Shown here piece by piece: positions 11,646 through 18,088 of a stretch of DNA of 64,000 bases. A program made the translations under genes and the position numbers. The stretch comes from Pseudomonas sp. GM78 (GTDB taxonomy: Bacteria; Pseudomonadota; Gammaproteobacteria; Pseudomonadales; Pseudomonadaceae): the NCBI RefSeq assembly GCF_000282475.1, contig NZ_AKJF01000057.1:23915-87914 (forward strand). The letters are read 5' to 3'. Position 1 is the first letter of the stretch. Each line of letters opens with the position of its first letter. The notes below the pieces were generated by a model. That model was not told where the DNA came from. It ran no database searches and saw only the letters and a list, made by a program, of their open reading frames with translations.

Positions 11646-12518
11646 TTATAAGGCTACTGGTTGAATTATCACATCTGTTGCTTGCCAGCATTTGTCTGTC
11701 GTATCTTCTCCCTTGGTTGTAATTACTTTTAAATATGGTATTTCCTCTTTTAGTGGTGGTTTGACTGTGTCTATTGTGCATAAATTATTGTTGTTTGCTT
11801 CTTTTTGATAAAAAGCAAACCATATTCTTATCAGCTTTACACTTGGGGGGATATCGAAGATCGAAGTTATATTGACGGGGTTTGGATTTCCGCCTTTTAC
11901 AATAATCGGGTCGTTTGTATATTCTTCAAATACTTTTGCATAAAGGCAGCTTTTGATTTCCTTGCAAGTTAAGTTGCTGGTATCAATTGTTTTGTCATAC
12001 AGGTCTTCATTGTGTACGTCAATTTTCCCTGTGAAAATTGTTGCGGCTTCGGTGTTTTTATTTGTCAGTGGGAATGCGTGTAAAGTTAATTGCGCTCGAA
12101 TTTGTTTTCCGACTTTAAAGTACTTAATGCTTTCGAACTTTACATCAAATCGAGCTTCGTTATCTGGGGGTGGGTCAATTGTTGTATTCATGTATATTGC
12201 AAATGTCGTGACGCTTAAGGCGATTGTCGCCAAAAAGCAAACAACGATCGCAGTGATTTTGAATGTTTTTACACGATTCTGAGTTTGCTCCAAAGCGAGC
12301 TTGTACTGTTGGTCTTTAGTTAGTTTGTCGGTGTTGATGTCAGTGGTGGCTAAAACTTTTCTTACGAGTGTTGCTTGTTGCTCGGTAGTGGCGGTTCGAA
12401 TTAGGCGTTCATCGCGTGCCGAGTGCACCTTAAATACCCATGCGGCGGTGGCTGCAAGGAATGCAATAAGCGATATCCAAGTGCTTATATTGGCGATGAT
12501 GCCCCAGGCCACGACCAT
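11646..12518 (-). CDS. Two-TM membrane protein with periplasmic domain (unknown)
   Basis: Up to 290 residues. Membrane segments at about 6-28 and 89-111 flank a charged cytoplasmic helix (KVHSARDERLIRTATTEQQ...); the remaining ~180 residues should be periplasmic and contain four cysteines (TCKEIKSC, LCTI, KCWQ), compatible with disulfides. AGGAG lies only one base before ATG 12518 but seven bases before in-frame GTG 12512, so translation may start at 12512. Base composition is much more AT-rich than the chromosome. A perfect 16-bp palindrome lies about 65 bp upstream. No family recognised; with the secreted peptide it forms an apparent two-gene cargo unit. Confidence 0.7.
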   Translation of the reverse strand: MVVAWGIIANISTWISLIAFLAATAAWVFKVHSARDERLIRTATTEQQATLVRKVLATTDINTDKLTKDQQYKLALEQTQNRVKTFKITAIVVCFLATIALSVTTFAIYMNTTIDPPPDNEARFDVKFESIKYFKVGKQIRAQLTLHAFPLTNKNTEAATIFTGKIDVHNEDLYDKTIDTSNLTCKEIKSCLYAKVFEEYTNDPIIVKGGNPNPVNITSIFDIPPSVKLIRIWFAFYQKEANNNNLCTIDTVKPPLKEEIPYLKVITTKGEDTTDKCWQATDVIIQPVAL

Positions 12519-12580
12519 ACTCCTCTTCAGATAGCGTTGTTGTGCGTAGTATCGCCTCTACCTTTTCGGGATGTTCACTT

Positions 12581-12596
12581 TGGGTAAATTTACCCA
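12581..12596. promoter_or_regulatory. Perfect palindrome, candidate operator
   Basis: TGGGTAAATTTACCCA is a perfect 16-bp palindrome 63 bp upstream of the two-TM protein start. Its size and position suit a dimeric repressor site, but no regulator gene is adjacent. Confidence 0.5.
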
Positions 12597-12826
12597 ATAG
12601 CATTAGGTTTGGCAGGCAAATCGCGATAAGTCAAGGAGCGGGGGAGTCGCCGCTAACCGATGGAGAGTAGGGCTGTTGGACGCTCTACTCTTCCTATGCT
12701 TTGCTGGGTGAAGGGAGTTTTCTACTCAGCCGTTCTTGCTTTGTCAAACACACGATACAGGCAGTTAGTTTGTTTTACTATTCAAGGGGTTGCATCTCTC
12801 TTTTTTAATATCTATCTAGCTTAGGT

Positions 12827-12861
12827 CAACAGCAGGCACGTCAATTACGTGCCTGCTGTTG
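12827..12861. repeat. Perfect 15-bp-arm inverted repeat
   Basis: CAACAGCAGGCACGT and its exact complement ACGTGCCTGCTGTTG flank a CAATT loop. No T-tract follows on either strand, so it is not a standard terminator. It could be a recombination site, transcript-end hairpin or remnant transposon end. Confidence 0.8.
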
Positions 12862-13031
12862 AGTGGCCCGCTTGATTGGTTCAATAATTGTAATTGGCTA
12901 TAAGCGCGTGCCGAGTTATTTCGGATTTAATAGGATTTATGGGTTCCGTTAAGCTGATTGCATTCTTTTACAGCAGCTGCCCGTTGTGTCTCCAGGTAAT
13001 CGGCAAAATCTTTAATATTAACTCCCTTAGG

Positions 13032-13195
13032 GAAAAGGGGGCGGATTTATTTTTTAAAAAGAGAAAAAAGGGAAAAGGGGACCGATTTATTATTTTAGAC
13101 GCAGGCGCGTAAAAAACAAAAAATAAATCTGTCCCCTTTTTCACTCGTCCCCTTTTTCACTCTTTTTCACTTTTTCAGTCCTTTTTCAGTCTCGG
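13032..13195. repeat. AAAAGGGGAC-type repeat cluster with long dyad
   Basis: A G-rich/A-rich unit (AAAAGGGGGCGGATTTATT near 13034, AAAAGGGGACCGATTTATT at 13073) recurs in inverted form (AATAAATCTGTCCCCTTTT ending 13140), making a long imperfect hairpin 13073-13140. It is followed by short tandem units TTTTTCACT (three) and TTTTTCAGTC (two). It looks like a non-autonomous repeat element; no transposase gene is next to it. Confidence 0.7.
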
Positions 13196-13258
13196 CCAAC
13201 ATGGCGACAGTTTCATAGGCCGCAGTTGAATGCGGCCAGAGTGCTGTCCCAGCGCTCA

Positions 13259-13777
13259 TCAGGTGAACGGAAGCATCATGGTAATTGGGGACAGTTGCGG
13301 GCAACGAATGAATCCCGCCTTTTCGTAATACCCCACCAGACGATCAGTGAGTGGGTGCACCAAAAGAGCCGTTGACGCGACGTCGCTGGACGCGGAAATT
13401 GCACGAATAATGGCGTCCTTGAGTAGATCTAGGGACAGTCCCGTGCCCTGGGCAGTCTTACATACCCCCATGCGACCCAAGATGGTCACTGGGTGCTGAT
13501 CTGGAGAATTGCGCTGCGCCCGTTTGGGCATCACATCTGCGCGCATCACCACGCCGTTCGACAATGTGTAGTAGCCGACGACGGTGCTGGTGCCCTTGAT
13601 ACAGGTGACAAACACGGAAGCGTGCTTGGCGTTCTGCGCTTTGAGAGCCCTTTTTGTCAGGTACTCGTTGATAGATTCATCACCACAATCAAAAGCGCTC
13701 AAATCGTGGCTTACAGACAATTTTTCCGGGGCGCTTAGCTCCACCGGGGTGGTCGTTCGAGTAGTTGGCGAAGACAT
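13259..13777 (-). CDS. GNAT-fold toxin, TacT/AtaT-like
   Basis: A 172-residue acetyltransferase of the type that acetylates aminoacyl-tRNA and blocks translation. Family features: ELSAPEKLS...FDCGDESINEYLTKRALKAQ at the start, VVGYYTLSNG beta-strand region, an acetyl-CoA loop (LGRMGVCKTAQGTGLSLDLL), LLVHPLTD and the C-terminal GYYEKAGF with catalytic-type Tyr. ATG 13777 is chosen because AAGGAA lies six bases upstream; it gives a 43-bp overlap with the antitoxin. GTG 13744 is an alternative. It is the distal gene of the pair, as in TacAT modules. Confidence 0.85.
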   Translation of the reverse strand: MSSPTTRTTTPVELSAPEKLSVSHDLSAFDCGDESINEYLTKRALKAQNAKHASVFVTCIKGTSTVVGYYTLSNGVVMRADVMPKRAQRNSPDQHPVTILGRMGVCKTAQGTGLSLDLLKDAIIRAISASSDVASTALLVHPLTDRLVGYYEKAGFIRCPQLSPITMMLPFT

Positions 13778-14043
13778 TCGTTGTTCCTTACGGGATTCGA
13801 CTGTAAGGCTTGTTCGAACGCGTCAAACTCACTGTCTGCAAGGCTGAACAGGCGCTGATCCAGGATGACTTCCTCAGCTTTTTTACAGGCAGCATCTAGG
13901 ATGAAGCTGGTCCGATCGCTTCCAGAAATGGCTACGGCCACGTCGATCAAGTCTCGCTTTCTAAAGTCGACCCGCATATTGATAGGGACGGCTTTGGTTT
14001 TTTCTGTTGCAGCGGTCTTCGCAGGCAAAAGAGTAGTGGTCAT
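13735..14043 (-). CDS. DUF1778 antitoxin, TacA-like
   Basis: A 102-residue antitoxin from ATG 14043 (AGGACC upstream); the frame can extend to a TTG at 14067 but spacing there is poor. The central part (PINMRVDFRKRDLIDVAVAISGSDRTSFILDAA) is a ribbon-helix-helix DUF1778 domain that should bind operator DNA; the C-terminal part (FSLADSEFDAFEQALQSNP) matches the region that wraps around and neutralises TacT-type toxins. An N-terminal Thr/Lys-rich extension of about 20 residues is unusual. It overlaps the toxin gene. Confidence 0.85.
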   Translation of the reverse strand: MTTTLLPAKTAATEKTKAVPINMRVDFRKRDLIDVAVAISGSDRTSFILDAACKKAEEVILDQRLFSLADSEFDAFEQALQSNPVRNNECLRQLLERPPRWS

Positions 14044-14153
14044 GATTTTGGTCCTGTTGTTGCTCAAGCTTCCTCAAATATGCGGCAGTGCGCTTTAGCC
14101 ACCGCGTGGCTGGGATGCATTGGCTCACCCCATGGATAAATCATAGGGCTGCT

Positions 14154-14172
14154 GTGTAGCTGTTGTCTACAC
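14154..14172. promoter_or_regulatory. Inverted repeat upstream of TacA-like gene
   Basis: GTGTAG-N7-CTACAC, a 6-bp-arm dyad about 110 bp before the antitoxin start, with a partial copy (GGCTACAC) 20 bp further. It may be an autoregulatory operator; evidence is positional only. Confidence 0.35.
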
Positions 14173-14275
14173 GTAACGCATTCGGCTACACAAGTCCTGC
14201 TGAACGGTAGGGGGCGCAATAGTGAGGGACAGCGGGAAAAAAGATCCCGCCGCGTGACTCGTCATGAGCCCCCAC

Positions 14276-14635
14276 TTATTCAGGCGGATCAATCTGATCA
14301 AGCACCCGATTCGCCGTGATCTCCGCCAACATGATGCTGTTTGAAATTCCCAATAGGGCATTGCGCGACTCACCGTCCAGATGATCCACCAAGTGATGAA
14401 TCATCACATCGACTGAAGCCAGCGTCTCGACCAGAAAAACCGCCAAAGTTTCGGTTTTCACCTCTGGGTCGACGATAAACAGTGTGCAAGGTCTACGCGG
14501 GGTGGCTTTGATGTCGGCAATTGAAGGGCCGCGGAAGTCGAGGTCGCGTTCGGCGGCTTCGTTGAGTTTTGTTGAATCGCGCTCGTACGGGGTTACCGGC
14601 TCGGAGTCCGGCGGGTTTGGTGTGACCTTGATCAT
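14276..14635 (-). CDS. DUF6124-like small protein
   Basis: A 119-residue soluble acidic protein resembling a Pseudomonas-specific family (DUF6124): N-terminal MIKVTPNPPDSEPVTPYERDS, a middle LFIVDPEVKTETLAVFLVETLASV and C-terminal ISNSIMLAEITANRVLDQID. Function unknown. It starts at ATG 14635 with AGGAG upstream. Preceding it is a ~350-bp highly structured non-coding region. Such genes occur in many copies in pseudomonads, often in accessory regions. Confidence 0.7.
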   Translation of the reverse strand: MIKVTPNPPDSEPVTPYERDSTKLNEAAERDLDFRGPSIADIKATPRRPCTLFIVDPEVKTETLAVFLVETLASVDVMIHHLVDHLDGESRNALLGISNSIMLAEITANRVLDQIDPPE

Positions 14636-14639
14636 AGTG

Positions 14640-14985
14640 AAACTCCTAGTTCGAAAAAAGGAGCCTTCACCTCGCTACCAAACGAGGGGTGGCGGCCATA
14701 CGCGGGTTGGTAGACCGGTAACTAGGACCCGGCGCTCCCGAGGGAGCCCTACGCATGGCCACCATAAAGCAGAGCCCGAAAAGGGTCTGTGAGCGGTGAG
14801 CTATACGACTAGTTGATCCGGGCTACCAAACCCGATCGCTGTTTTCAGCGACCGGAAAACGATAGAGCCCAGGCCCTAGGCGCACAAGCCGGCGGATTCT
14901 GGCGTAGCGGTAGGCAACGGCGCAAGGTCTTGTAGCTTTCAGGAAGTAAGCTGTAGGTGATTTAAACAAGTACCATAAAAAAGTA
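14640..14985. ncRNA. Candidate structured RNA region (strand uncertain)
   Basis: No coding frame but dense hairpins. Hairpin A (14670-14687): CCTCG-CTACCAAA-CGAGG. Hairpin B (14819-14834): CGGG-CTACCAAA-CCCG, with the same eight-base loop. Between them TTGGTAG (14707-14713) is complementary to the loops, allowing a pseudoknot or kissing pair. Further stems: GCTCCC-GA-GGGAGC (14734-14747) and TCGCTG-TTTT-CAGCGA (14836-14851). On the + strand a terminator-like hairpin follows at 14985; on the - strand it would be the leader of the DUF6124-like gene. I do not know a named RNA family matching it. Confidence 0.45.
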
Positions 14986-15017
14986 GGACGTCCCCGAGAG
15001 GCGTCCTTTTCTATTTG
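14985..15017. terminator. Bidirectional terminator-like hairpin
   Basis: AGGACG / CGTCCT stem with an 11-bp loop; the + strand continues TTTTCTATTT and the - strand ACTTTTTTATGG. It separates the structured region from the lipoprotein copy and could end a + strand transcript of that region. Confidence 0.55.
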
Positions 15018-15027
15018 AGATGCAACG

Positions 15028-15369
15028 GATCCTGAACCAATGCTGTCACTCAGCAGGGTTTCATTATGGCCGGCAGGCCAACGGCCTAGGATGGAGGCTC
15101 CAGCCCAAACCACTGCGCCTCCCCGCAGGAATCTGAAAAATGATCTCAAACGTAATCAAAGTCGCGCTAGTCGCCGGTGCTTTGCTGTTGAGCGCCTGTT
15201 CAGGGGCGAGTACCCGAAGCTGTTATTCCGAAGACTGCCAGTCGTCTGATGGCTTGGACCTAGCCATAGCAGTAACACCGCCAAACTGAATTTCCATGGC
15301 AGTGCGCTTGGCAGCAGTTTCAACGAATACAGTTCAGGTCTGTTGCATGACGATTGATCCGCCACGAAC
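15028..15369 (+). repeat. Diverged direct repeat, copy 1
   Basis: Aligns with 16969-17311: upstream region beginning GATCCTGAAC, the shared leader AGGAATCTGAAAA, and a small lipoprotein gene through its stop. The repeat flanks the PHD-RelE module, the hicB remnant and the DUF6429 gene. Confidence 0.8.
15140..15357 (+). pseudogene. Frameshifted small lipoprotein gene (copy 1)
   Basis: Starts MISNVIKVALVAGALLLSAC with a clear lipobox (LSAC), parallel to the intact gene at 17081-17299. After GLDLAI the frame shifts (net indel of about two bases relative to copy 2) and stops at 15289 after 49 residues, while homology continues in another frame to the ancestral stop near 15357. The truncated 49-residue peptide could still be made and lipidated, but the conserved C-terminal part (HGSALGSSF) is lost. 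Confidence 0.7.
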
Positions 15370-15438
15370 CACTTGAACCAGCAAAATCAATTCCTACCTT
15401 TTGCTCCGCCCCCTTTGGTTCCCAGCTTGCTGAAAACG

Positions 15439-15470
15439 CCAATTTAGACCAATATAAGGACCTAAATTGG
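15439..15470. promoter_or_regulatory. Operator-like dyad before PHD-RelE module
   Basis: CCAATTTAG and CTAAATTGG, perfect 9-bp inverted arms separated by 14 bp, ending 11 bp before the antitoxin ATG. This is where a PHD/YefM-type antitoxin is expected to bind for autoregulation; the dyad also spans the likely promoter and abuts the GGAG ribosome-binding site. Confidence 0.7.
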
Positions 15471-15480
15471 AGTCTTAATC

Positions 15481-15726
15481 ATGCAAAGCGTATTGGCCGA
15501 TATTGCCGTCAGCGTATCTGAATTGAAGAAAAATCCTTCGGCAGTACTGAGTGGCGCCCATGGCAGCCCAGTCGCCGTCCTCAACCATAATCGTGTCATG
15601 GGCTACATGGTCCCAGCCGATGTCTTCGAAGCCATGATGGAGCGGCTGGACGATCTGGATCTGGCGGAGCTGGTCCGCGCTCGCCGCCACGAAACGCCCG
15701 TGCCGGTAGAACTGGATGACTTATAA
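15481..15726 (+). CDS. PHD/YefM-family antitoxin
   Basis: An 81-residue antitoxin: N-terminal PHD-type dimerisation/DNA-binding fold (ADIAVSVSELKKNPSAVLSGA...GSPVAVLNHNRVMGYMVPADVFEAMMERLDDL), followed by an acidic C-terminal tail (ELVRARRHETPVPVELDDL) that should neutralise the toxin. The shape matches StbD-type antitoxins. It overlaps the toxin gene by 11 bp and lies just after an operator-like dyad. Confidence 0.88.
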   Translation: MQSVLADIAVSVSELKKNPSAVLSGAHGSPVAVLNHNRVMGYMVPADVFEAMMERLDDLDLAELVRARRHETPVPVELDDL

Positions 15727-16000
15727 GCTCGAATTCCTGCCTTCGGCACGCAAGGAGTGGGACAAATTGGGCCGTACCTTGCGCGACCAACTCAAAAAAA
15801 AGCTCGCCGAACGATTGGAAAATCCCAGAGTGCCAGCGGATGCGCTGCATGGGATGCCGGACTGCTACAAGATCAAGTTGAAATCATCCGGGTACAGGTT
15901 GGTGTATGAGGTTATTGAAGCGCGCATCGTGGTTTCGGTGGTAGCAGTAGGGAAGCGGGAGCGTAGTGCGGTGTATGAGCGTGCGAAGAAGCCTCGTTGA
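15716..16000 (+). CDS. RelE/ParE-family toxin
   Basis: A 94-residue basic toxin with the RelE fold: LEFLPSARKEWDKLGRTLRDQLKKKLAERLENP, then CYKIKLKSSGYRLVYEV and VVAVGKRERSAVYERAKK. The Arg/Lys/Tyr set near the C-terminus is typical of ribosome-dependent mRNA interferases of the RelE/StbE branch. ATG 15716 lies inside the antitoxin gene end, giving translational coupling. The module appears intact. Confidence 0.88.
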   Translation: MTYKLEFLPSARKEWDKLGRTLRDQLKKKLAERLENPRVPADALHGMPDCYKIKLKSSGYRLVYEVIEARIVVSVVAVGKRERSAVYERAKKPR

Positions 16001-16160
16001 GCGGCTGCGGTAGGTTCAGCAAAAGTAACCTCCCTACATGATTCCCGGACTTTGCCTACAGCTCCATCGAGGCTCACCTCGATATTCTGGTCGCCGACCT
16101 GCACAAAATCTGAATCTTGCGTGACGCCCTGGCTTTCCTTGAACAGGCAGGAGTTACCCC

Positions 16161-16379
16161 GTGAATATGATGAACTGCAACGGCTACGCCGCCCGCATTG
16201 ACTACAGTGACGAAGACGGCCTGTTTGTTGGGCACATCGTGGGTATCAAGGATGTCGTGGGTTTTCACGGCGCGTCAGTCAGTGAGCTCCGAGCGGTATT
16301 TGAAGAGGCCGTCACCGATTACCTGGAGACCTGCGCGAAACTCGGACGCGCACCGCAGAAACCTACTCGGGCATCCTGA
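16161..16379 (+). pseudogene. Truncated HicB-family antitoxin remnant
   Basis: From GTG 16161 (AGGAG seven bases upstream) a 72-residue frame encodes the HicB partially degraded RNase-H-like fold: GYAARIDYSDEDGLFVGHIVGIKDVVGFHG...VSELRAVFEEAVTDYLETCAKLG. It stops after APQKPTRAS. In a neighbouring frame the bases continue as YSGILSLRL, close to the KPYSGxLxLR junction normally leading into the C-terminal Arc-type DNA-binding domain, so a one-base deletion appears to have cut the gene. No HicA toxin is adjacent; upstream bases 16020-16160 encode only fragmentary frames. It could survive as an orphan N-domain protein. Confidence 0.65.
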
Positions 16380-16426
16380 GCTTGCGCCTGGTGCAGAGCT
16401 CAATGAATACGAGCGGAGCAACCATC

Positions 16427-16687
16427 ATGGAATACGACGACAAACTGATTGAAGAAGCCGTGCTTGCCCTGTTGGCAATCTTCAGCTTCGATGACGGCCG
16501 AGCTTGGAAACGGTTCGACTTCGAGACCACGAGCCGATTGCATGAACAGGGTTTCATCAGTAATCCGGTGAACAAGAACAAATCGATCTGGTTGACGGAG
16601 GAAGGGTTGGAGCGAGGTCTGCAGATAGCCGATCGGTTGTTTGGGGTGAGAGCTCAAGGGGAGCCTGCAGCCAACCCTGAGACGTGA
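16427..16687 (+). CDS. DUF6429-like small protein
   Basis: An 86-residue acidic protein starting MEYDDKLIEEAVLALLAI, with a mid-region RAWKRFDFETTSRLHEQGFISNPVNKNKSIWLTEEGL that looks like a winged-helix fragment; resembles the DUF6429 family. ATG 16427 is chosen as it matches the family start; the frame is open upstream through the hicB remnant. Function unknown; such genes are common in accessory DNA. Confidence 0.65.
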   Translation: MEYDDKLIEEAVLALLAIFSFDDGRAWKRFDFETTSRLHEQGFISNPVNKNKSIWLTEEGLERGLQIADRLFGVRAQGEPAANPET

Positions 16688-16708
16688 CTTCAGGCTACGT
16701 CATGCAGG

Positions 16709-16816
16709 CTAAACAAGGTCATCTTCATCGTCTCGCAGGTGGCGATACCAGCCATACAACGCCAAGGCAAGGATGGCGAAGATGATGACTATGAGGAGGA
16801 TGACTACGTAATGAAT
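16709..16816 (-). CDS. Possible 35-residue membrane peptide
   Basis: An open frame reading HYVVILLIVIIFAILALALYGW then a charged tail RHLRDDEDDLV. It would be a single transmembrane peptide with a cytoplasmic acidic end. The only start codon available is a rare ATT and there is no clear ribosome-binding site, so it may be a decayed gene. Reported because the hydrophobic/charged pattern is unlikely to be random. Confidence 0.3.
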   Translation of the reverse strand: MHYVVILLIVIIFAILALALYGWYRHLRDDEDDLV

Positions 16817-16968
16817 TTACTCAGTGCCTTCGGCGTGAGTGTCTGTTTGGAATGCGTCCTTGCCGGTGAGCGAATGTAAGCTCCCGGAAAACAGCTGTCT
16901 TTAATACATAAGTTTGGGGGAGGGGTAGCGGTTCGACGGACGCTGGGAGAGTTGTGCGCAAAACCACC

Positions 16969-17311
16969 GATCCTGAACGAACCCTGTCACTCATCCAGGT
17001 TTCATTATAGGAGACGGGTCAGCGGTCTAGGATGAAGACGTCGGCTCAAATCACCGTACCTCCTCACAGGAATCTGAAAAATGATCTCAACCCAAATCAA
17101 AGTCGCGCTAATCGCCAGTGCTTTGCTGTTGAGCGCCTGTTCGGGGACGAGCACCCACTGCTGCTATTTTGAAGACTGCCAACCGTCTGCTGGCTTCACC
17201 CCGAGCCAAAGCAACACCGCCAGCAAGCTGAATTTCCACGGCAGTGCGCTTGGCAGCAGCTTCAGCGAATACAGCTCAGGTTTACTGCATGACGACTGAT
17301 TCGTCACGAAT
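16969..17311 (+). repeat. Diverged direct repeat, copy 2
   Basis: Counterpart of 15028-15369, sharing the upstream GATCCTGAAC region, AGGAATCTGAAAA leader and the lipoprotein gene. The copies are about 1.9 kb apart in direct orientation. Confidence 0.8.
17081..17299 (+). CDS. Small lipoprotein (intact copy 2)
   Basis: A 72-residue lipoprotein: signal peptide with lipobox LSAC (Cys 20), mature part with a Cys cluster (STHCCYFEDCQPS) and a conserved tail LNFHGSALGSSFSEYSSGLLHDD. AGGAA lies upstream of ATG. A diverged, frameshifted copy is at 15140. It is convergent with pvdS (46 bp apart). Function unknown; the cysteines after the lipidation site are notable. Confidence 0.7.
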   Translation: MISTQIKVALIASALLLSACSGTSTHCCYFEDCQPSAGFTPSQSNTASKLNFHGSALGSSFSEYSSGLLHDD

Positions 17312-17345
17312 CTCAGAACGGCTTTTATGATCCAACGATCAAGTC

Positions 17346-17894
17346 TCAACGCTGGGCAAACGTATCCGCCCGACTCCCCGACACCTTCCGACAATGCACC
17401 AACGCATCCCGAATCATGAAGTTCACCAACGTCGGTGACACCCCCAACTCCTTGGCAATGTCCTTCTGCGGCACGCCATGCAAGCGGTACATCTCGAAGG
17501 CATAACGCGTCCGGCTTGGCAGTTCGGTCAGGGCGTCGGCGATGTGTTCCAGGGTGGAGAAGTTGATGTGCGAGGTTTCCGGGGAGGCGCCCTGGATGAC
17601 CACGTTGAGGCCTTCTTCTTCAGGGCCGGAATATTTCTGTTCCAGGGCCTGCTTGCGGTAGTGGTCGATGGCCAGGTTGCGCACGATCTGGAACAGGTAG
17701 CTGAGCTGCGCCTTGAACGAGGAGGTGATGTTCGGCGCCGATTGCAGGCGGAAGAACGCGTCTTGCACCACATCTTCAGCGCGCGAGCGGCAGCCGGTGA
17801 TGCGGGCTGCAATCTTGACCAGTATCAGTCGATTGTCGACGAATGCCTGAAGTAGCGGCGAATCGCACCTGCTTGTGGACGCTTGTTCCGTCAT
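17346..17894 (-). CDS. pvdS: Iron-starvation ECF sigma factor PvdS
   Basis: Directs RNA polymerase to pyoverdine genes through TAAAT-N16-CGT promoters. The 182-residue protein has sigma region 2 (VKIAARITGCRSRAEDVVQDAFFRL, about 25-50, and LSYLFQIVRNLAIDHYRK) and region 4 (LPSRTRYAFEMYRLHG...KDIAKELGVSPTLVNFMIRDAL, about 120-165), and closely matches P. aeruginosa PvdS. It is divergent from pvdL across a 374-bp region with a Fur box, the expected iron control. Post-translational control by an FpvR-like anti-sigma factor is known for the family, but no such gene is in the window. Confidence 0.96.
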   Translation of the reverse strand: MTEQASTSRCDSPLLQAFVDNRLILVKIAARITGCRSRAEDVVQDAFFRLQSAPNITSSFKAQLSYLFQIVRNLAIDHYRKQALEQKYSGPEEEGLNVVIQGASPETSHINFSTLEHIADALTELPSRTRYAFEMYRLHGVPQKDIAKELGVSPTLVNFMIRDALVHCRKVSGSRADTFAQR

Positions 17895-17979
17895 TGGAGA
17901 TCACCTTGCTGCCAATAGGTTAGTGGGACGACAAGAAGGCCGGGGCCGCCCTACACATCGAGCGACAAATTATGTTGAA

Positions 17980-17999
17980 TGATAATGATTGTCAATTGA
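17980..17999. promoter_or_regulatory. Fur box in pvdS promoter
   Basis: GATAATGATTGTCAATTG matches the Fur consensus (GATAATGATAATCATTATC) strongly in its left half. It lies about 86 bp upstream of the pvdS start, consistent with repression of pvdS by Fur-Fe2+. Confidence 0.8.
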
Positions 18000-18088
18000 G
18001 AAAGAGAAGTAATGCGCCTGAAAGGTGCAGAGTGAGAACTGCGACACGCTGTCGCGCCACGGCCTGCTTGGTGCGCAAGGCTGTCGAC

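Larger units (their letters stand above)
12519..13258. other. 740-bp gene-free AT-rich region of the island
   Basis: No convincing coding frame on either strand. It contains a perfect 16-bp palindrome near the left side, a 15-bp-arm perfect dyad in the middle, and a cluster of AAAAGGGGAC/TTTTTCACT repeats at the right, each listed separately. Confidence 0.6.
10151..17311. mobile_element. dusA-associated genomic island (boundaries approximate)
   Basis: A tyrosine integrase divergent from and adjacent to the dusA 5' end, followed by about 6 kb of accessory genes (membrane/secreted pair, two toxin-antitoxin modules, a hicB remnant, small DUF genes, repeats) with markedly lower GC around 11.4-13.2 kb. 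The left end is the dusA 5' region. I looked for a second copy of the dusA start region and found none before pvdS, so the right boundary is a guess placed at the end of the second lipoprotein repeat; the element may be decayed. Confidence 0.6.

Noticed and set aside
12827-12861. Dyad considered as intrinsic terminator or tRNA arm
   Set aside because: No T-tract on either side and no cloverleaf; kept only as an inverted repeat.
16020-16160. Fragments such as EAHLDILVADLHKI and LRDALAFLEQAGVTP upstream of the hicB remnant
   Set aside because: Short, in different frames, and not matched by me to any family; probably debris, no feature claimed.
10060-17345. Search for a second dusA att core in the island
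   Set aside because: No convincing repeat of the dusA start sequence was found; short matches such as CATCATGG in coding sequence are too brief.
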